Part shown: one piece after another, positions 14,673-21,265 of the stretch
Position numbering within the stretch: position 1 is the stretch's first letter
Layout of the letters: the number at the start of each line of letters is the position of its first letter
NCBI GenBank assembly: GCA_002495225.1
Contig: DAEF01000086.1
Span: forward strand, 1 to 21,663
Length of the DNA stretch: 21,663 nt
Source: Methanoregulaceae archaeon UBA288
GTDB taxonomy: Archaea; Halobacteriota; Methanomicrobia; Methanomicrobiales; Methanospirillaceae
Direction: 5' to 3'
The notes under the pieces: generated by a model
The model's input: the letters and a program-made list of their open reading frames with translations, nothing else
What the model was told of the DNA's origin: nothing
Databases searched by the model: none
Program-made: the position numbers and the translations under genes

Positions 14673-14696
14673 CGGTTCGGCTAACGCCGGAACCGT
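14672..14696. terminator. Bidirectional hairpin between convergent genes
   Basis: ACGGTTC and GAACCGT pair perfectly, with a further GGC/GCC inner stem, a one-base bulge and a TAAC loop. It begins at the lipoprotein stop codon and lies before the convergent membrane-protein stop, so it may end both transcripts. There is no T-run. Confidence 0.45.
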
Positions 14697-14714
14697 TCCA
14701 CTGCCGTCGCCGGT

Positions 14715-15083
14715 TCAGCACTCCACGCCGCGATCCCTCAGCTCCCTGGTCTTGACGGTCGAGCAGGCCTCGCACCGGAACTGCGGTGCGGGGTCGGCCG
14801 AGCGGTCGTACTCTCCGGAGCGGACGAGGCGGTACCCGCGGCAGACCGCGCCGCAGTCGGCGCACCGGACCTCGTCGCGGACCTCCCAGGCGGGAGCGAT
14901 CGCGGTCGAGGTGAAGATGAACCGGTCGACCCAGAAGAAGATCAGCCCCCCGACCAGGTTCGCGACGATCGTGGCCGCGAGCGGGCCGATCGAGGCGAGC
15001 CAGACGAGCACAACGGCGAGGAGCGGGGTCGAGAGCTGCCACCGCACGAGGTAGAGCGCGTAGCGTCTGAGCGAGACGTTCAT
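14715..15083 (-). CDS. Small membrane protein with two helices and a zinc ribbon
   Basis: A 122-residue protein. Residues ~10-55 carry two hydrophobic helices (STPLLAVVLVWLASIGPLA and TIVANLVGGLIFFWVDRFIF), the latter ending in the WVDRFIF stretch seen in several small archaeal and bacterial membrane proteins. The C-terminal half is soluble with two cysteine pairs, CADC and CEAC, spaced as in a zinc ribbon, plus a terminal cysteine. I do not know a function. The ATG at 15083 is preceded by an in-frame TTG, and a TATA-like CCTTATGAGC at 15107-15116 fits the ATG. It converges on the lipoprotein gene. Confidence 0.7.
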   Translation of the reverse strand: MNVSLRRYALYLVRWQLSTPLLAVVLVWLASIGPLAATIVANLVGGLIFFWVDRFIFTSTAIAPAWEVRDEVRCADCGAVCRGYRLVRSGEYDRSADPAPQFRCEACSTVKTRELRDRGVEC

Positions 15084-15106
15084 CAAATACGCGTCTGCGC
15101 TGCACG

Positions 15107-15116
15107 CTCATAAGGG
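15107..15116 (-). promoter_or_regulatory. TATA-like box for zinc-ribbon membrane protein
   Basis: CCTTATGAGC on the minus strand lies centred about 29 nt upstream of ATG 15083, a normal archaeal spacing for a leaderless or near-leaderless transcript. Confidence 0.5.
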
Positions 15117-15131
15117 GGCGGATCGGGGATC

Positions 15132-15638
15132 TCACCCGAGGCGCTTCAGTGCGGCTTCGACAAAGGCCGGGATGTCCTCCGGCTTCCGGCTCGAGACCAG
15201 GTTGCCGTCCTCGACCACGGGCGCGTCCATGAACTCGGCGCCCGCGTTCTCGATATCGACCCGGATCGACGGCCATCCCGCGACCCGCCGCCCCCGGAGG
15301 ACGCGGGCGGTGATCAGCAGCTGCGGCGCGTGGCAGATCAGGAAGACGGGCCTGCCGCTCTCCACGAACTTTCGCACAAACTCGACCACGTCGGGGTCGA
15401 TCCGGAGCCTGTCCGGCGAGTGGCCGCCGGGGATGAAGAGCGCGTCGAACCGCTCGGGGCTGATCTCGGCGGCCGAGCGATCGATCCTGACCGCCGTGCC
15501 GTGCTTGCCCTTCACCTCCTCGCCCGCGGCCTTTCCGACGATGGTGATCATGTGCCCCGCGTTCCGGAACGCCTCGACCGGTTTCGTGTACTCGACGTCC
15601 TCGAACCCGCCCCCGACCAGGGCCGCGATGATGCTCAT
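15132..15638 (-). CDS. DJ-1/PfpI family protein (type 1 glutamine amidotransferase fold)
   Basis: A 168-residue cytoplasmic protein of the usual PfpI/YhbO length. The nucleophile elbow is present as FLICHAPQLL with Cys102 and His103, and the acidic residue is supplied by FEDVEY (Glu13/Glu16). The FIPGGHSPDRLR segment (residues 69-79) and the N-terminal IIAALVGGGFEDVEY are typical. Related proteins act as proteases, glyoxalases/deglycases or chaperones against damage to proteins, so a stress-protection role is likely but the exact reaction is unproven. A GTTAACCC box (15661-15670) about 28 nt upstream and a GGTGGGGA stretch before the ATG are the likely signals. It is flanked by same-strand genes but separately promoted. 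Confidence 0.93.
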   Translation of the reverse strand: MSIIAALVGGGFEDVEYTKPVEAFRNAGHMITIVGKAAGEEVKGKHGTAVRIDRSAAEISPERFDALFIPGGHSPDRLRIDPDVVEFVRKFVESGRPVFLICHAPQLLITARVLRGRRVAGWPSIRVDIENAGAEFMDAPVVEDGNLVSSRKPEDIPAFVEAALKRLG

Positions 15639-15660
15639 GTCCCCACCATGCCGGAGGACC

Positions 15661-15670
15661 GGGTTAACTC
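15661..15670 (-). promoter_or_regulatory. Weak TATA-like box for DJ-1/PfpI gene
   Basis: GAGTTAACCC on the minus strand lies 23-32 nt before ATG 15638; it is the only AT-rich stretch there but a poor consensus match. Confidence 0.35.
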
Positions 15671-15677
15671 TTTCGGC

Positions 15678-16478
15678 TCAGGTCCCCTTCTCGACCACGT
15701 CCAGGTCCGACGACAGGTTCTGCGAGAGGTCGGTCTCGGTGAAGTCCGTGCCGACCGGGAGGACGACCGTGAACGACGAGAGGTCGTCGATGCCCACCCG
15801 TGCCGTGCCGTCAGAGGCGATCTCGAGAACGTGGCCCCCGAATGCGCGGTCGTCCGAGATGAAGTGGAGGTGCCAGCCCGTGATGGCGACCCCCTCCACG
15901 TACGGCGGGGTGTACGTCCCGACCAGGGTGCCGGAGACGTTCCGGAGCTCGTGCACTGCCTGGTCAGCCGTCGCGTCGACCAGGTCGGGATACGGTTTCG
16001 ACTGGGCCCACGGCGCCCGGACCTTCACGTAATCGAAGGTGCCGTCCGCGCGGACCATGGCGAAGAGGTTCGGCGAGGAGAGGTACGCCGAGAGCCGCTG
16101 CTGGGTCACAGTGAGGTTGCCGGCCGGGCCGAGAAGTCCGGTCCGGTCCGGCCGGAACCGGGCCACGGCCGCGAACGGCGTGGTCTCGTCCGGCGGGGCG
16201 CGGGTCACCGAGCCGTCCGCGCGGGCCTGCCAGACCTCTCCGTCGAGCATGGTGAGCTCGCCGTCGAGCCGGTCGAAGGTCCCCGTCCCGGTGTCGCCCT
16301 CGCGCTCGAGGGTGGAGATCGTGACCGTGCCGTCGTAGACCCCCTGGAGGAGGGCGTCGATGGTCGAGACCTGGTAGAGCCGGTCGTGCCCGGCGTCCGG
16401 CGGCGCGCTTGCCGCGACCGCCAGCGCGACCGCGCCGATCACGAGCGCGGCCGCGACGATGATACCTGTCCGCTGCAT
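15678..16478 (-). CDS. budA: Exported alpha-acetolactate decarboxylase
   Basis: A 266-residue protein of the acetolactate decarboxylase family, which converts 2-acetolactate to acetoin and CO2. The signature GTGTFDRLDGELTMLDGEVW (residues 65-84) and TPFAAVARF are followed by GTLVGTYTPPYVEG and GWHLHFISDDRAFGGHVLE; the zinc ligands His203, His205 and His216 are all present. An N-terminal hydrophobic segment (MQRTGIIVAAALVIGAVALA, residues 1-20) looks like a signal peptide, so the enzyme is probably exported, as in several bacteria. No acetolactate synthase lies nearby. A CTTTAGTC box at 16502-16511, about 29 nt before the ATG, overlaps the end of cbiM. The family is certain; the physiological role in a methanogen is not. 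Confidence 0.93.
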   Translation of the reverse strand: MQRTGIIVAAALVIGAVALAVAASAPPDAGHDRLYQVSTIDALLQGVYDGTVTISTLEREGDTGTGTFDRLDGELTMLDGEVWQARADGSVTRAPPDETTPFAAVARFRPDRTGLLGPAGNLTVTQQRLSAYLSSPNLFAMVRADGTFDYVKVRAPWAQSKPYPDLVDATADQAVHELRNVSGTLVGTYTPPYVEGVAITGWHLHFISDDRAFGGHVLEIASDGTARVGIDDLSSFTVVLPVGTDFTETDLSQNLSSDLDVVEKGT

Positions 16479-16501
16479 GTTCGATCGATATGACGCGGCA
16501 G

Positions 16502-16511
16502 AGACTAAAGA
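16502..16511 (-). promoter_or_regulatory. TATA-like box for acetolactate decarboxylase
   Basis: TCTTTAGTCT on the minus strand, centred about 29 nt upstream of ATG 16478. It overlaps the cbiM stop, so this gene can be transcribed independently of the cbi run. Confidence 0.5.
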
Positions 16512-17188
16512 TGCGCGCCTTCGGTCTCCGGGGCGGGTGGCAGGGCCGGCCGTTCGCCCAGGATGTCGGGCCGGACCCGGGCGAGGTATGCCACGAGATA
16601 CCCGGTCAGGACCGCCTCGACTGCCCCGACTGCCAGGTTGACCGCGCCGATAAGGAGCAAACTGGACACGAGCGCGCTCGTCCCCCCGGTCACCCCCTGG
16701 ATCCCCGAGACGAGCACGATCCCGATCATGACCAGGTTCCCGGCGAAGAGCGCGAGGAAGGTCGCACCCGCCCCGCGCACGAAGAACGAGCCGCTCCGCC
16801 CGGCCGTGCCGCGGAAGACGGCCCAGGCCGTGATGAGCTCGGTCGCGTTCACCAGCACGTTCGCGCCGATGATGGACCAGCCCCCGTGCCCGATCGCGGC
16901 CGAGAAGATATTCACCACGAGCGCGACCACGGTCCCGAGGAGCGGGCCGAGCAGAACGCCGACGAGCGGCATCAGGGAGAGGTGGACCCCGCCGAGGACC
17001 GGGATCTCGACCTGGAAGAGTGCGAAGACCGTGGCCGTGCAGAGCGCCGCGAGCGTGAGCCGTCCCGGTTCGAGCGGCCGACGCCGGAGCTGCACCAGGC
17101 AGACGGCGAGGAGCACCAGCGCGAGCGCCCACCAGATCGCGACCCAGGCGAACGGCAGGGTGCCGTCCTGGAGGTGGATGTGTGCCAT
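16505..17188 (-). CDS. cbiM: CbiM/NikM-type substrate-binding membrane component of ECF metal transporter
   Basis: A 227-residue, seven-or-so-helix CbiM protein, the S-component of cobalt/nickel ECF transporters. The N-terminal MAHIHLQDG matches the conserved M-H-I-x-DG metal-binding start in its archaeal variant. Helix signatures include VFALFQVEIPVLGGVHLSLM, LGPLLGTVVALVVNIFSAA and GANVLVNATELITAWAVF. It starts 4 nt after the cbiO stop, so it is the last gene of the nikR-cbiQ-cbiO-cbiM run. Metal specificity (Ni or Co) cannot be settled from the sequence; NikR upstream favours nickel. A second, longer CbiM is encoded divergently at 19491, and this one has the codon use of the archaeal left part. 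Confidence 0.9.
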   Translation of the reverse strand: MAHIHLQDGTLPFAWVAIWWALALVLLAVCLVQLRRRPLEPGRLTLAALCTATVFALFQVEIPVLGGVHLSLMPLVGVLLGPLLGTVVALVVNIFSAAIGHGGWSIIGANVLVNATELITAWAVFRGTAGRSGSFFVRGAGATFLALFAGNLVMIGIVLVSGIQGVTGGTSALVSSLLLIGAVNLAVGAVEAVLTGYLVAYLARVRPDILGERPALPPAPETEGAHL

Positions 17189-17192
17189 ACGC

Positions 17193-18032
17193 TCAGGCCC
17201 TCCCGCCGTCGGCGAGCGCGGCCACGAACTCGGTCTCGGTGAGAGGCCGGGGACCGGGGTCGCGCCCGGTCCGCCTGCAGAGCTCGCGCCAGAGCCGGAC
17301 CACGCGCGGCTCGATCAGGCCGACCCCTTTCAGGAGGTCCACGTCGTAGAAGAGTTCGCGCGGCGGGCCCTCCGCGATGATGGAACCCTCCTTCAGGAGT
17401 ACCACCCGGTCCGCGATCCGGGCCGCGAGGTCCAGGTCGTGGGTCGAGAGGACCAGGCCGTACTCGCCCTGGCGCCGGAGCTCGCCGACCAGTCCCTCGA
17501 CGCGGGCCGCGTGGACCGGGTCCAGGTCCGACGTCGGCTCGTCGAACGCGATCACCTCGGGTCGCATGGCCAGCACACCCGCGATCGCGGCGAGCCGCTT
17601 CTCCCCCCCGCTCATGTACGCGGGGATCTTCTGCTCGAGCCCGGATGCGCCGACGGCCTCGAGTGCGTCGAGCGCGGCCTGCCGGGCCTCGGCCGGCGAC
17701 TGCCCGAGGTTCATCGGCCCGAACGCGACGTCCTCGAAGACCGACGGCATGAACAGCTGGTCATCGGGGTCCTGGAAGACCATCCCGACCGTCTTGCGGA
17801 TGTCGGCGAGCGTGCCCTTGGCGACCGGTGTGCCCCCGATGTTCACGGTGCCGCGCGCCGGCATCAAGAAACCGTTGAGGTGCATCAGGAGGGTCGACTT
17901 GCCGGCGCCGTTCGCGCCCACGATCGCCACCGATTCCCCGTGCCCGATGTGGAAGGACACGTCTTCGAGCGCCGCAGTGCCGTCGGGATACGAGAACCCG
18001 AGCCCGGTGACATCGATCGTGTGGTGGCTCAT
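17193..18032 (-). CDS. cbiO: CbiO-type ATPase of ECF cobalt/nickel transporter
   Basis: A 279-residue ABC ATPase that powers the ECF metal importer with CbiQ and CbiM. Walker A is GANGAGKST (residues 39-47), the Q-loop is MVFQDPDDQLF (Gln87), the signature is MSGGEKR (140-146), Walker B is VIAFDEPTSDLD (160-171) and the switch His is His198 in STHDLDLA. The signature motif is MSGGE rather than the common LSGGQ. The ATG overlaps the cbiQ stop by 3 bases (ATGA), typical of coupled translation. A C-terminal extension of about 30 residues follows the ABC domain. By my hand count leucine is 20 CTC to 10 CTG, unlike the adjoining cbiQ. Key residues are intact; identification is secure. Confidence 0.95.
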   Translation of the reverse strand: MSHHTIDVTGLGFSYPDGTAALEDVSFHIGHGESVAIVGANGAGKSTLLMHLNGFLMPARGTVNIGGTPVAKGTLADIRKTVGMVFQDPDDQLFMPSVFEDVAFGPMNLGQSPAEARQAALDALEAVGASGLEQKIPAYMSGGEKRLAAIAGVLAMRPEVIAFDEPTSDLDPVHAARVEGLVGELRRQGEYGLVLSTHDLDLAARIADRVVLLKEGSIIAEGPPRELFYDVDLLKGVGLIEPRVVRLWRELCRRTGRDPGPRPLTETEFVAALADGGRA

Positions 18033-18841
18033 GAGATCAGTCCTGTCATGAATCGGCCGAGGAGCAGCGGGACGTTGTAGACGCGCATCACGACGAACAG
18101 GGCGGACCAGCCCGACGTGAACGCCACGTCGCGCCACGTGAAGCGAAGCGCGCGCACTATGCGTACTTCGCCGTCGAATCCTCGGGCGAGCATCGCCTGG
18201 TACAGCCTGCCGGCTCGCGCGTAGGTGCGCAGTAACAGATGGCCGAGGATCTGACCGTAGACGGCAAGCCCCATACCCCGGTCGTCAAACGAACGCAGCG
18301 CCCGGGCGCGCGCCATCCGCATGGTCTCCTCGCCCAGTACGAAGATGTAGCGGTACAGCAGCAGCAACTGGGTGACCATCACGTCGGGCACGCCCAGCCG
18401 CCTCAAACCCACGCAGACTCCCGAGAAGCTCGTCGTCGCGATGAGCACCAGTGCTGCGATGGTGGTGAGGAAGAAGCGCACGAGTATCGAGACGAACGAT
18501 ACCCAACCGCCCGAGATGCCCAGGCTCCCCAGGTGCAGCAGCACCTCGCGGTCGAGCGCCGGGTTGAAGATGCCCACCAGCACCGCAAACGGCGCGACCG
18601 CGATCAGCTTGCGCGCAAGGAAGCCCAGGGGGAGGGCCCCATCTGCCGCCAGGACGACGGGATAGAGTACGAACGGCAGCATGGGCAACACGTCGTACTT
18701 GCCGAACGACACCACGCAGACCAGGTACACGAGGGTCGTGACGACCTTCGCGCGCGGGTCCAGCCGGTGCACCGGCGTGTCCAGGAACGCAAGCCGGTCC
18801 AGCCGCCCCAGGTCGTAGAGTCCCTCTTCGAGCTTGGACAT
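18029..18841 (-). CDS. cbiQ: CbiQ-type transmembrane coupling protein of ECF transporter
   Basis: A 270-residue membrane protein, the T-component that couples CbiO to CbiM. It begins with a soluble stretch (DRLAFLDTPVHRLDPRAKVV), then several helices, and the coupling helix region carries RARALRSFD and a second YQAMLARGFDGEV, the two Arg-containing A-R-(A/G) motifs that dock to the ATPase. It lies 17 nt after nikR and overlaps cbiO by ATGA. Leucine use is 27 CTG to 13 CTC plus some CTT/TTG, clearly different from cbiO, so the gene belongs with the bacterial-looking right part. Function is secure; origin is the question. Confidence 0.94.
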   Translation of the reverse strand: MSKLEEGLYDLGRLDRLAFLDTPVHRLDPRAKVVTTLVYLVCVVSFGKYDVLPMLPFVLYPVVLAADGALPLGFLARKLIAVAPFAVLVGIFNPALDREVLLHLGSLGISGGWVSFVSILVRFFLTTIAALVLIATTSFSGVCVGLRRLGVPDVMVTQLLLLYRYIFVLGEETMRMARARALRSFDDRGMGLAVYGQILGHLLLRTYARAGRLYQAMLARGFDGEVRIVRALRFTWRDVAFTSGWSALFVVMRVYNVPLLLGRFMTGLIS

Positions 18842-18858
18842 GACTCTGCGATGCCCTT

Positions 18859-19278
18859 CTAGACGAGTCCGTCGCCGGTGGTCGTGGCCACGAACTTGCC
18901 GTGCTTCACACCTTTGGTCCCTATCAGCTCCGACGCGATCCGGCCGATCCGCCGGGCCTGCCCGCGCAACACCACGACCTCGAGGCAGTGGTGCGCGTCC
19001 AGGTGGATGTGCAAGGTGGACACGATCTCCTGGTGGTGTGAGTGCTGGTGTTCGGTCAACTTGTCCGCCAGGTCCGTCGAGTGGTGGTCGTAGACGAGCG
19101 TGACCGTCCCGACCGCCTCCTCCTCGCCGAGCTTCCACTGCTCCTCGACGAGCGCGTTGCGAATGAGATCGCGCACGGCCTCGGAGCGGTTGACGTATCC
19201 CTTGTCGGCGATGAGGTTGTCGAACATCTCGACCAGCCGCTCGTCCGCCGAAATGCCGAACCGGATGATCTCCGACAT
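18859..19278 (-). CDS. nikR: Nickel-responsive transcriptional regulator NikR
   Basis: A 139-residue NikR. The N-terminal ribbon-helix-helix domain is IIRFGISADERLVEMFDNL with KGYVNRSEAVRDLIR (residues 4-40); the C-terminal ACT-like domain carries the nickel site in HIHLDAHHCLEV. Spacing fits the E. coli protein: His79, His90, His92 and Cys98 are the expected square-planar nickel ligands, so all are present. With nickel bound it represses nickel-uptake genes. It heads the cbiQ-cbiO-cbiM run and is divergent from nikMN; the shared 212-nt intergenic region is where its operators should lie. The stop is TAG. Unambiguous. Confidence 0.97.
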   Translation of the reverse strand: MSEIIRFGISADERLVEMFDNLIADKGYVNRSEAVRDLIRNALVEEQWKLGEEEAVGTVTLVYDHHSTDLADKLTEHQHSHHQEIVSTLHIHLDAHHCLEVVVLRGQARRIGRIASELIGTKGVKHGKFVATTTGDGLV

Positions 19279-19378
19279 CGCGTTGCCCCCGTTCACTCGT
19301 ATCGTGCCACCCCATTGCCGGGTCTTTAGCACGGGCGGAATACACGGCGAGCACCCCGTGCGAATTCGCCAGATACCG

Positions 19379-19407
19379 TTGACGGAGCGCCACACCGGCA
19401 GTACGTT
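19379..19407 (+). promoter_or_regulatory. Bacterial-type -35/-10 promoter for nikMN
   Basis: TTGACG (19379-19384) and TACGTT (19402-19407) are separated by 17 nt, an ideal spacing for a sigma-70-type promoter with a TAnnnT -10. The start of transcription would be near 19414, leaving an untranslated leader of roughly 75 nt before ATG 19491. No archaeal TATA box is seen here. Confidence 0.55.
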
Positions 19408-19417
19408 TCAGTACACA

Positions 19418-19444
19418 GTAGCACGAATGTCAGCGTGGTAGCAC
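19418..19444. promoter_or_regulatory. Candidate NikR operator: GTAGCAC direct repeat with 20-nt period
   Basis: GTAGCAC occurs at 19418-19424 and 19438-19444, separated by 13 nt. GTAGCAC differs by one base from the GTAACAC half-site I recall for some bacterial NikR operators (GTGTTAC-N13/14-GTAACAC), and the spacing matches, but here the copies are direct rather than inverted. The repeats lie just downstream of the -10 box of nikMN and inside the nikR/nikMN intergenic region. Function is inferred from position and pattern. Confidence 0.45.
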
Positions 19445-19490
19445 TAACCACATACGGTTCGTGCAGGGGTATCGGGGAAGGGTGACGGGC

Positions 19491-20525
19491 ATGCACATGT
19501 CGGACGCGTTGATCACACCGGTCGTCGGTGGCGTGATGTGGGGAGCGACCGCCGTGACGGCGACCTATTGCGCCAAGAAGGTCCGCGAGGACCTCGACGA
19601 GAGCAAGATACCTCTCATGGGCGTGGCCGGTGCGTTCATCTTCGCCTCCCAGATGCTCAACTTCACGATCCCCGGGACCGGCTCCAGTGGCCACCTGGGC
19701 GGAGGGCTCATCCTGGCCGCCTTGCTCGGTCCCTACGCCGCGTTCCTCGTCATGGCGTCGGTACTGACCGTGCAGGCGCTCTTCTTCGCCGACGGAGGCC
19801 TGCTGGCCCTGGGGGCCAACATCTTCAACCTGGGCTTCTTCCCCGCCTTCATCGCATTCCCGTTCGTCTACCGGCGCATCGTGGGGAGCAACCCAACGAT
19901 GCCCAGGATCGTCACCGGCAGCATCGTGGGCGCGGTGGTCGGATTGTTGCTGGGCGCCCTGGGGGTCGTGGCCGAAACGGCCTTGTCCGGCGTGAGTGAA
20001 CTGCCGTTCTCCACGTTCCTTGCCATGATGCTGCCGATCCACCTGGCCATCGGCGTCGTCGAAGGGCTTGTGACGGCCGCGGTCGTGGCGTTCGTGTACT
20101 CCGCACAACCCGAAATCCTCACCAGGACCTCCCGCGGCTCCCTGAGGGGGCTGAACCTGCGACCCGTGCTCGTTGGCCTGTTGGTTGCGGCACTGCTCTC
20201 CGGAGTCGCATTCGCCTGGTTCGCCTCGGCGAACCCGGACGGGCTCGAGTGGTCAATCGCTCGGGTGACCGGCGCTGAGGAGATCGAGGGCGCCAGCGCA
20301 GGCCTGCACGACAGCCTGGCCTCGGTACAGGAGAAGACCTCGTTCCTGCCCGACTACGCATTCCCCGCAGCCGAGGGAGCGGCCGAAGAAGATGCGGCCT
20401 GGCCGGCGGTCGATGCCGGGACGAGTACCTCCGGCGTTGTCGGGGCCGGCCTGACGCTCGGCCTCGCGGCTGTGATCGGGGTGCTGCTCAGACGCCGCTC
20501 GGTGCGCCGGCCGGACCGGGCATAG
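19491..20525 (+). CDS. nikMN: CbiM/NikM fused to PDGLE/CbiN-like C-terminal domain
   Basis: A 344-residue transporter component. Residues ~1-215 are a CbiM-type S-component: MHMSDALITPVVGG at the start, GTGSSGHLGGGLILAALLGP in the middle, then FFADGGLLALGANIFNLGF, where His and Asp contribute to metal binding. The C-terminal third carries a helix, the ANPDGLEWSI motif of the PDGLE/CbiN-like domain (~residues 245-254), an acidic Ala-rich linker and a final helix followed by a basic tail (LLRRRSVRRP). This M-N fusion is common for bacterial nickel uptake. A GTG at 19461 is in frame, but the MHMSDA start is the family norm. It is divergent from nikR, and probably supplies the substrate-binding subunit for the CbiQ/CbiO pair. 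Confidence 0.92.
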   Translation: MHMSDALITPVVGGVMWGATAVTATYCAKKVREDLDESKIPLMGVAGAFIFASQMLNFTIPGTGSSGHLGGGLILAALLGPYAAFLVMASVLTVQALFFADGGLLALGANIFNLGFFPAFIAFPFVYRRIVGSNPTMPRIVTGSIVGAVVGLLLGALGVVAETALSGVSELPFSTFLAMMLPIHLAIGVVEGLVTAAVVAFVYSAQPEILTRTSRGSLRGLNLRPVLVGLLVAALLSGVAFAWFASANPDGLEWSIARVTGAEEIEGASAGLHDSLASVQEKTSFLPDYAFPAAEGAAEEDAAWPAVDAGTSTSGVVGAGLTLGLAAVIGVLLRRRSVRRPDRA

Positions 20526-20553
20526 CACACCGTTTCGTGGGCCTCGGACTCCG

Positions 20554-20588
20554 CAGTGCACTCGCGGGCCAGCCCCGCGCGTGCACTG
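20554..20588. repeat. Long near-perfect hairpin between nikMN and the zinc-ribbon gene
   Basis: CAGTGCAC-T-CGCGGG, a 5-nt loop CCAGC, then CCCGCG-C-GTGCACTG: 14 of 15 stem pairs match, with one T/C mismatch. It lies 28 nt after the nikMN stop and could end that transcript, but no T-run follows. It overlaps GTG 20581, an upstream in-frame start of the next gene. Confidence 0.6.
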
Positions 20589-20589
20589 G

Positions 20590-20595
20590 TACAAT
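20590..20595 (+). promoter_or_regulatory. Possible -10 box (TACAAT) for zinc-ribbon/HEPN gene
   Basis: TACAAT lies so that transcription would start at about 20602, exactly the second GTG start codon, giving a leaderless message as is frequent in some GC-rich bacteria. No convincing -35 is seen because the hairpin fills the upstream position. Confidence 0.35.
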
Positions 20596-20601
20596 CAGAC
20601 C

Positions 20602-21246
20602 GTGAAGAAGTCCAAGCCGATCAAGGGCGCTTTGCACAAGCACGCCGACGAGGCGCCCACCTACTTCGAGTGCCCCGAATGCGGGCTGCTCTCGGCGAAC
20701 GCCCGCTTCGGGTCCGGCGAGCAGCTGTGCCCTGCGTGCGGTGCGCCAGGTGACGGGCGACGGACTTTCCCCACCGACCGGCTCCGACGGCTCGATGCCC
20801 GGATCCGGCGGTACCACGCCGAGGAAGAGTGGGAGATCGTGGTCATCTTGGTCGAGACGTTCCTCGAGGCCGTCCTCGAGGACATCATCGACCGGATCCT
20901 GATAGCGCGAGGTGCCGATGTCGCGGTCCGCGAAGTCGTCCTTGACGGCCAACGGGCGATCGGCGGCCGCATAGGCCGCCTCTTCCCGCACCTGACCGGC
21001 GAGGAGTTCGAAACGGCGGCGGCCGAGATGGGCTTCCGCGAGTTCCCCTACAAGTGGCGCGAACTGCGGCAGGCCCGCAACGCGTTCATCCATGACTCCC
21101 CGTTCCGCGGGCCCCGCGAGACCCTCGACGAGAACATGGCGAACCAGGCCATGACCCTTCTCGACCAGGCGTACAAGGTCTTCGTGCTGATCAACAACCG
21201 CTTCGTGGCCGAGAAGCGAACCGCTCTCAAGAGCGAGTTGTGCTGA
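20602..21246 (+). CDS. Zinc-ribbon protein with HEPN-like helical domain
   Basis: A 214-residue cytoplasmic protein of no named family. An N-terminal zinc ribbon has CPEC (Cys24, Cys27) and CPAC (Cys43, Cys46). The remainder is helical (EEWEIVVILVETFLEAVLED and others) and contains RNAFIH at residues 159-164, the RNxxxH pattern of HEPN ribonuclease domains, within QARNAFIHDSPFRG. HEPN proteins are RNA-binding or RNA-cleaving factors of toxin, defence and stress systems, but some are structural, so function is inferred. The first in-frame GTG (20581) lies inside a hairpin stem, so GTG 20602 is preferred. hypF begins 19 nt after the stop on the same strand. No partner antitoxin is recognised. 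Confidence 0.7.
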   Translation: MKKSKPIKGALHKHADEAPTYFECPECGLLSANARFGSGEQLCPACGAPGDGRRTFPTDRLRRLDARIRRYHAEEEWEIVVILVETFLEAVLEDIIDRILIARGADVAVREVVLDGQRAIGGRIGRLFPHLTGEEFETAAAEMGFREFPYKWRELRQARNAFIHDSPFRGPRETLDENMANQAMTLLDQAYKVFVLINNRFVAEKRTALKSELC

Positions 21247-21265
21247 CGCCTTGCGGCGCGCGTCC

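Noticed and set aside
19461..19490. Longer start (GTG 19461) for nikMN
   Set aside because: The conserved family start MHMSDA begins at 19491, where the metal-binding N-terminal His must be near the true start.
20602..21246. HEPN-type protein as half of a toxin-antitoxin pair
   Set aside because: No MNT or other antitoxin partner is adjacent; the next gene is hypF, so a toxin system is not supported.
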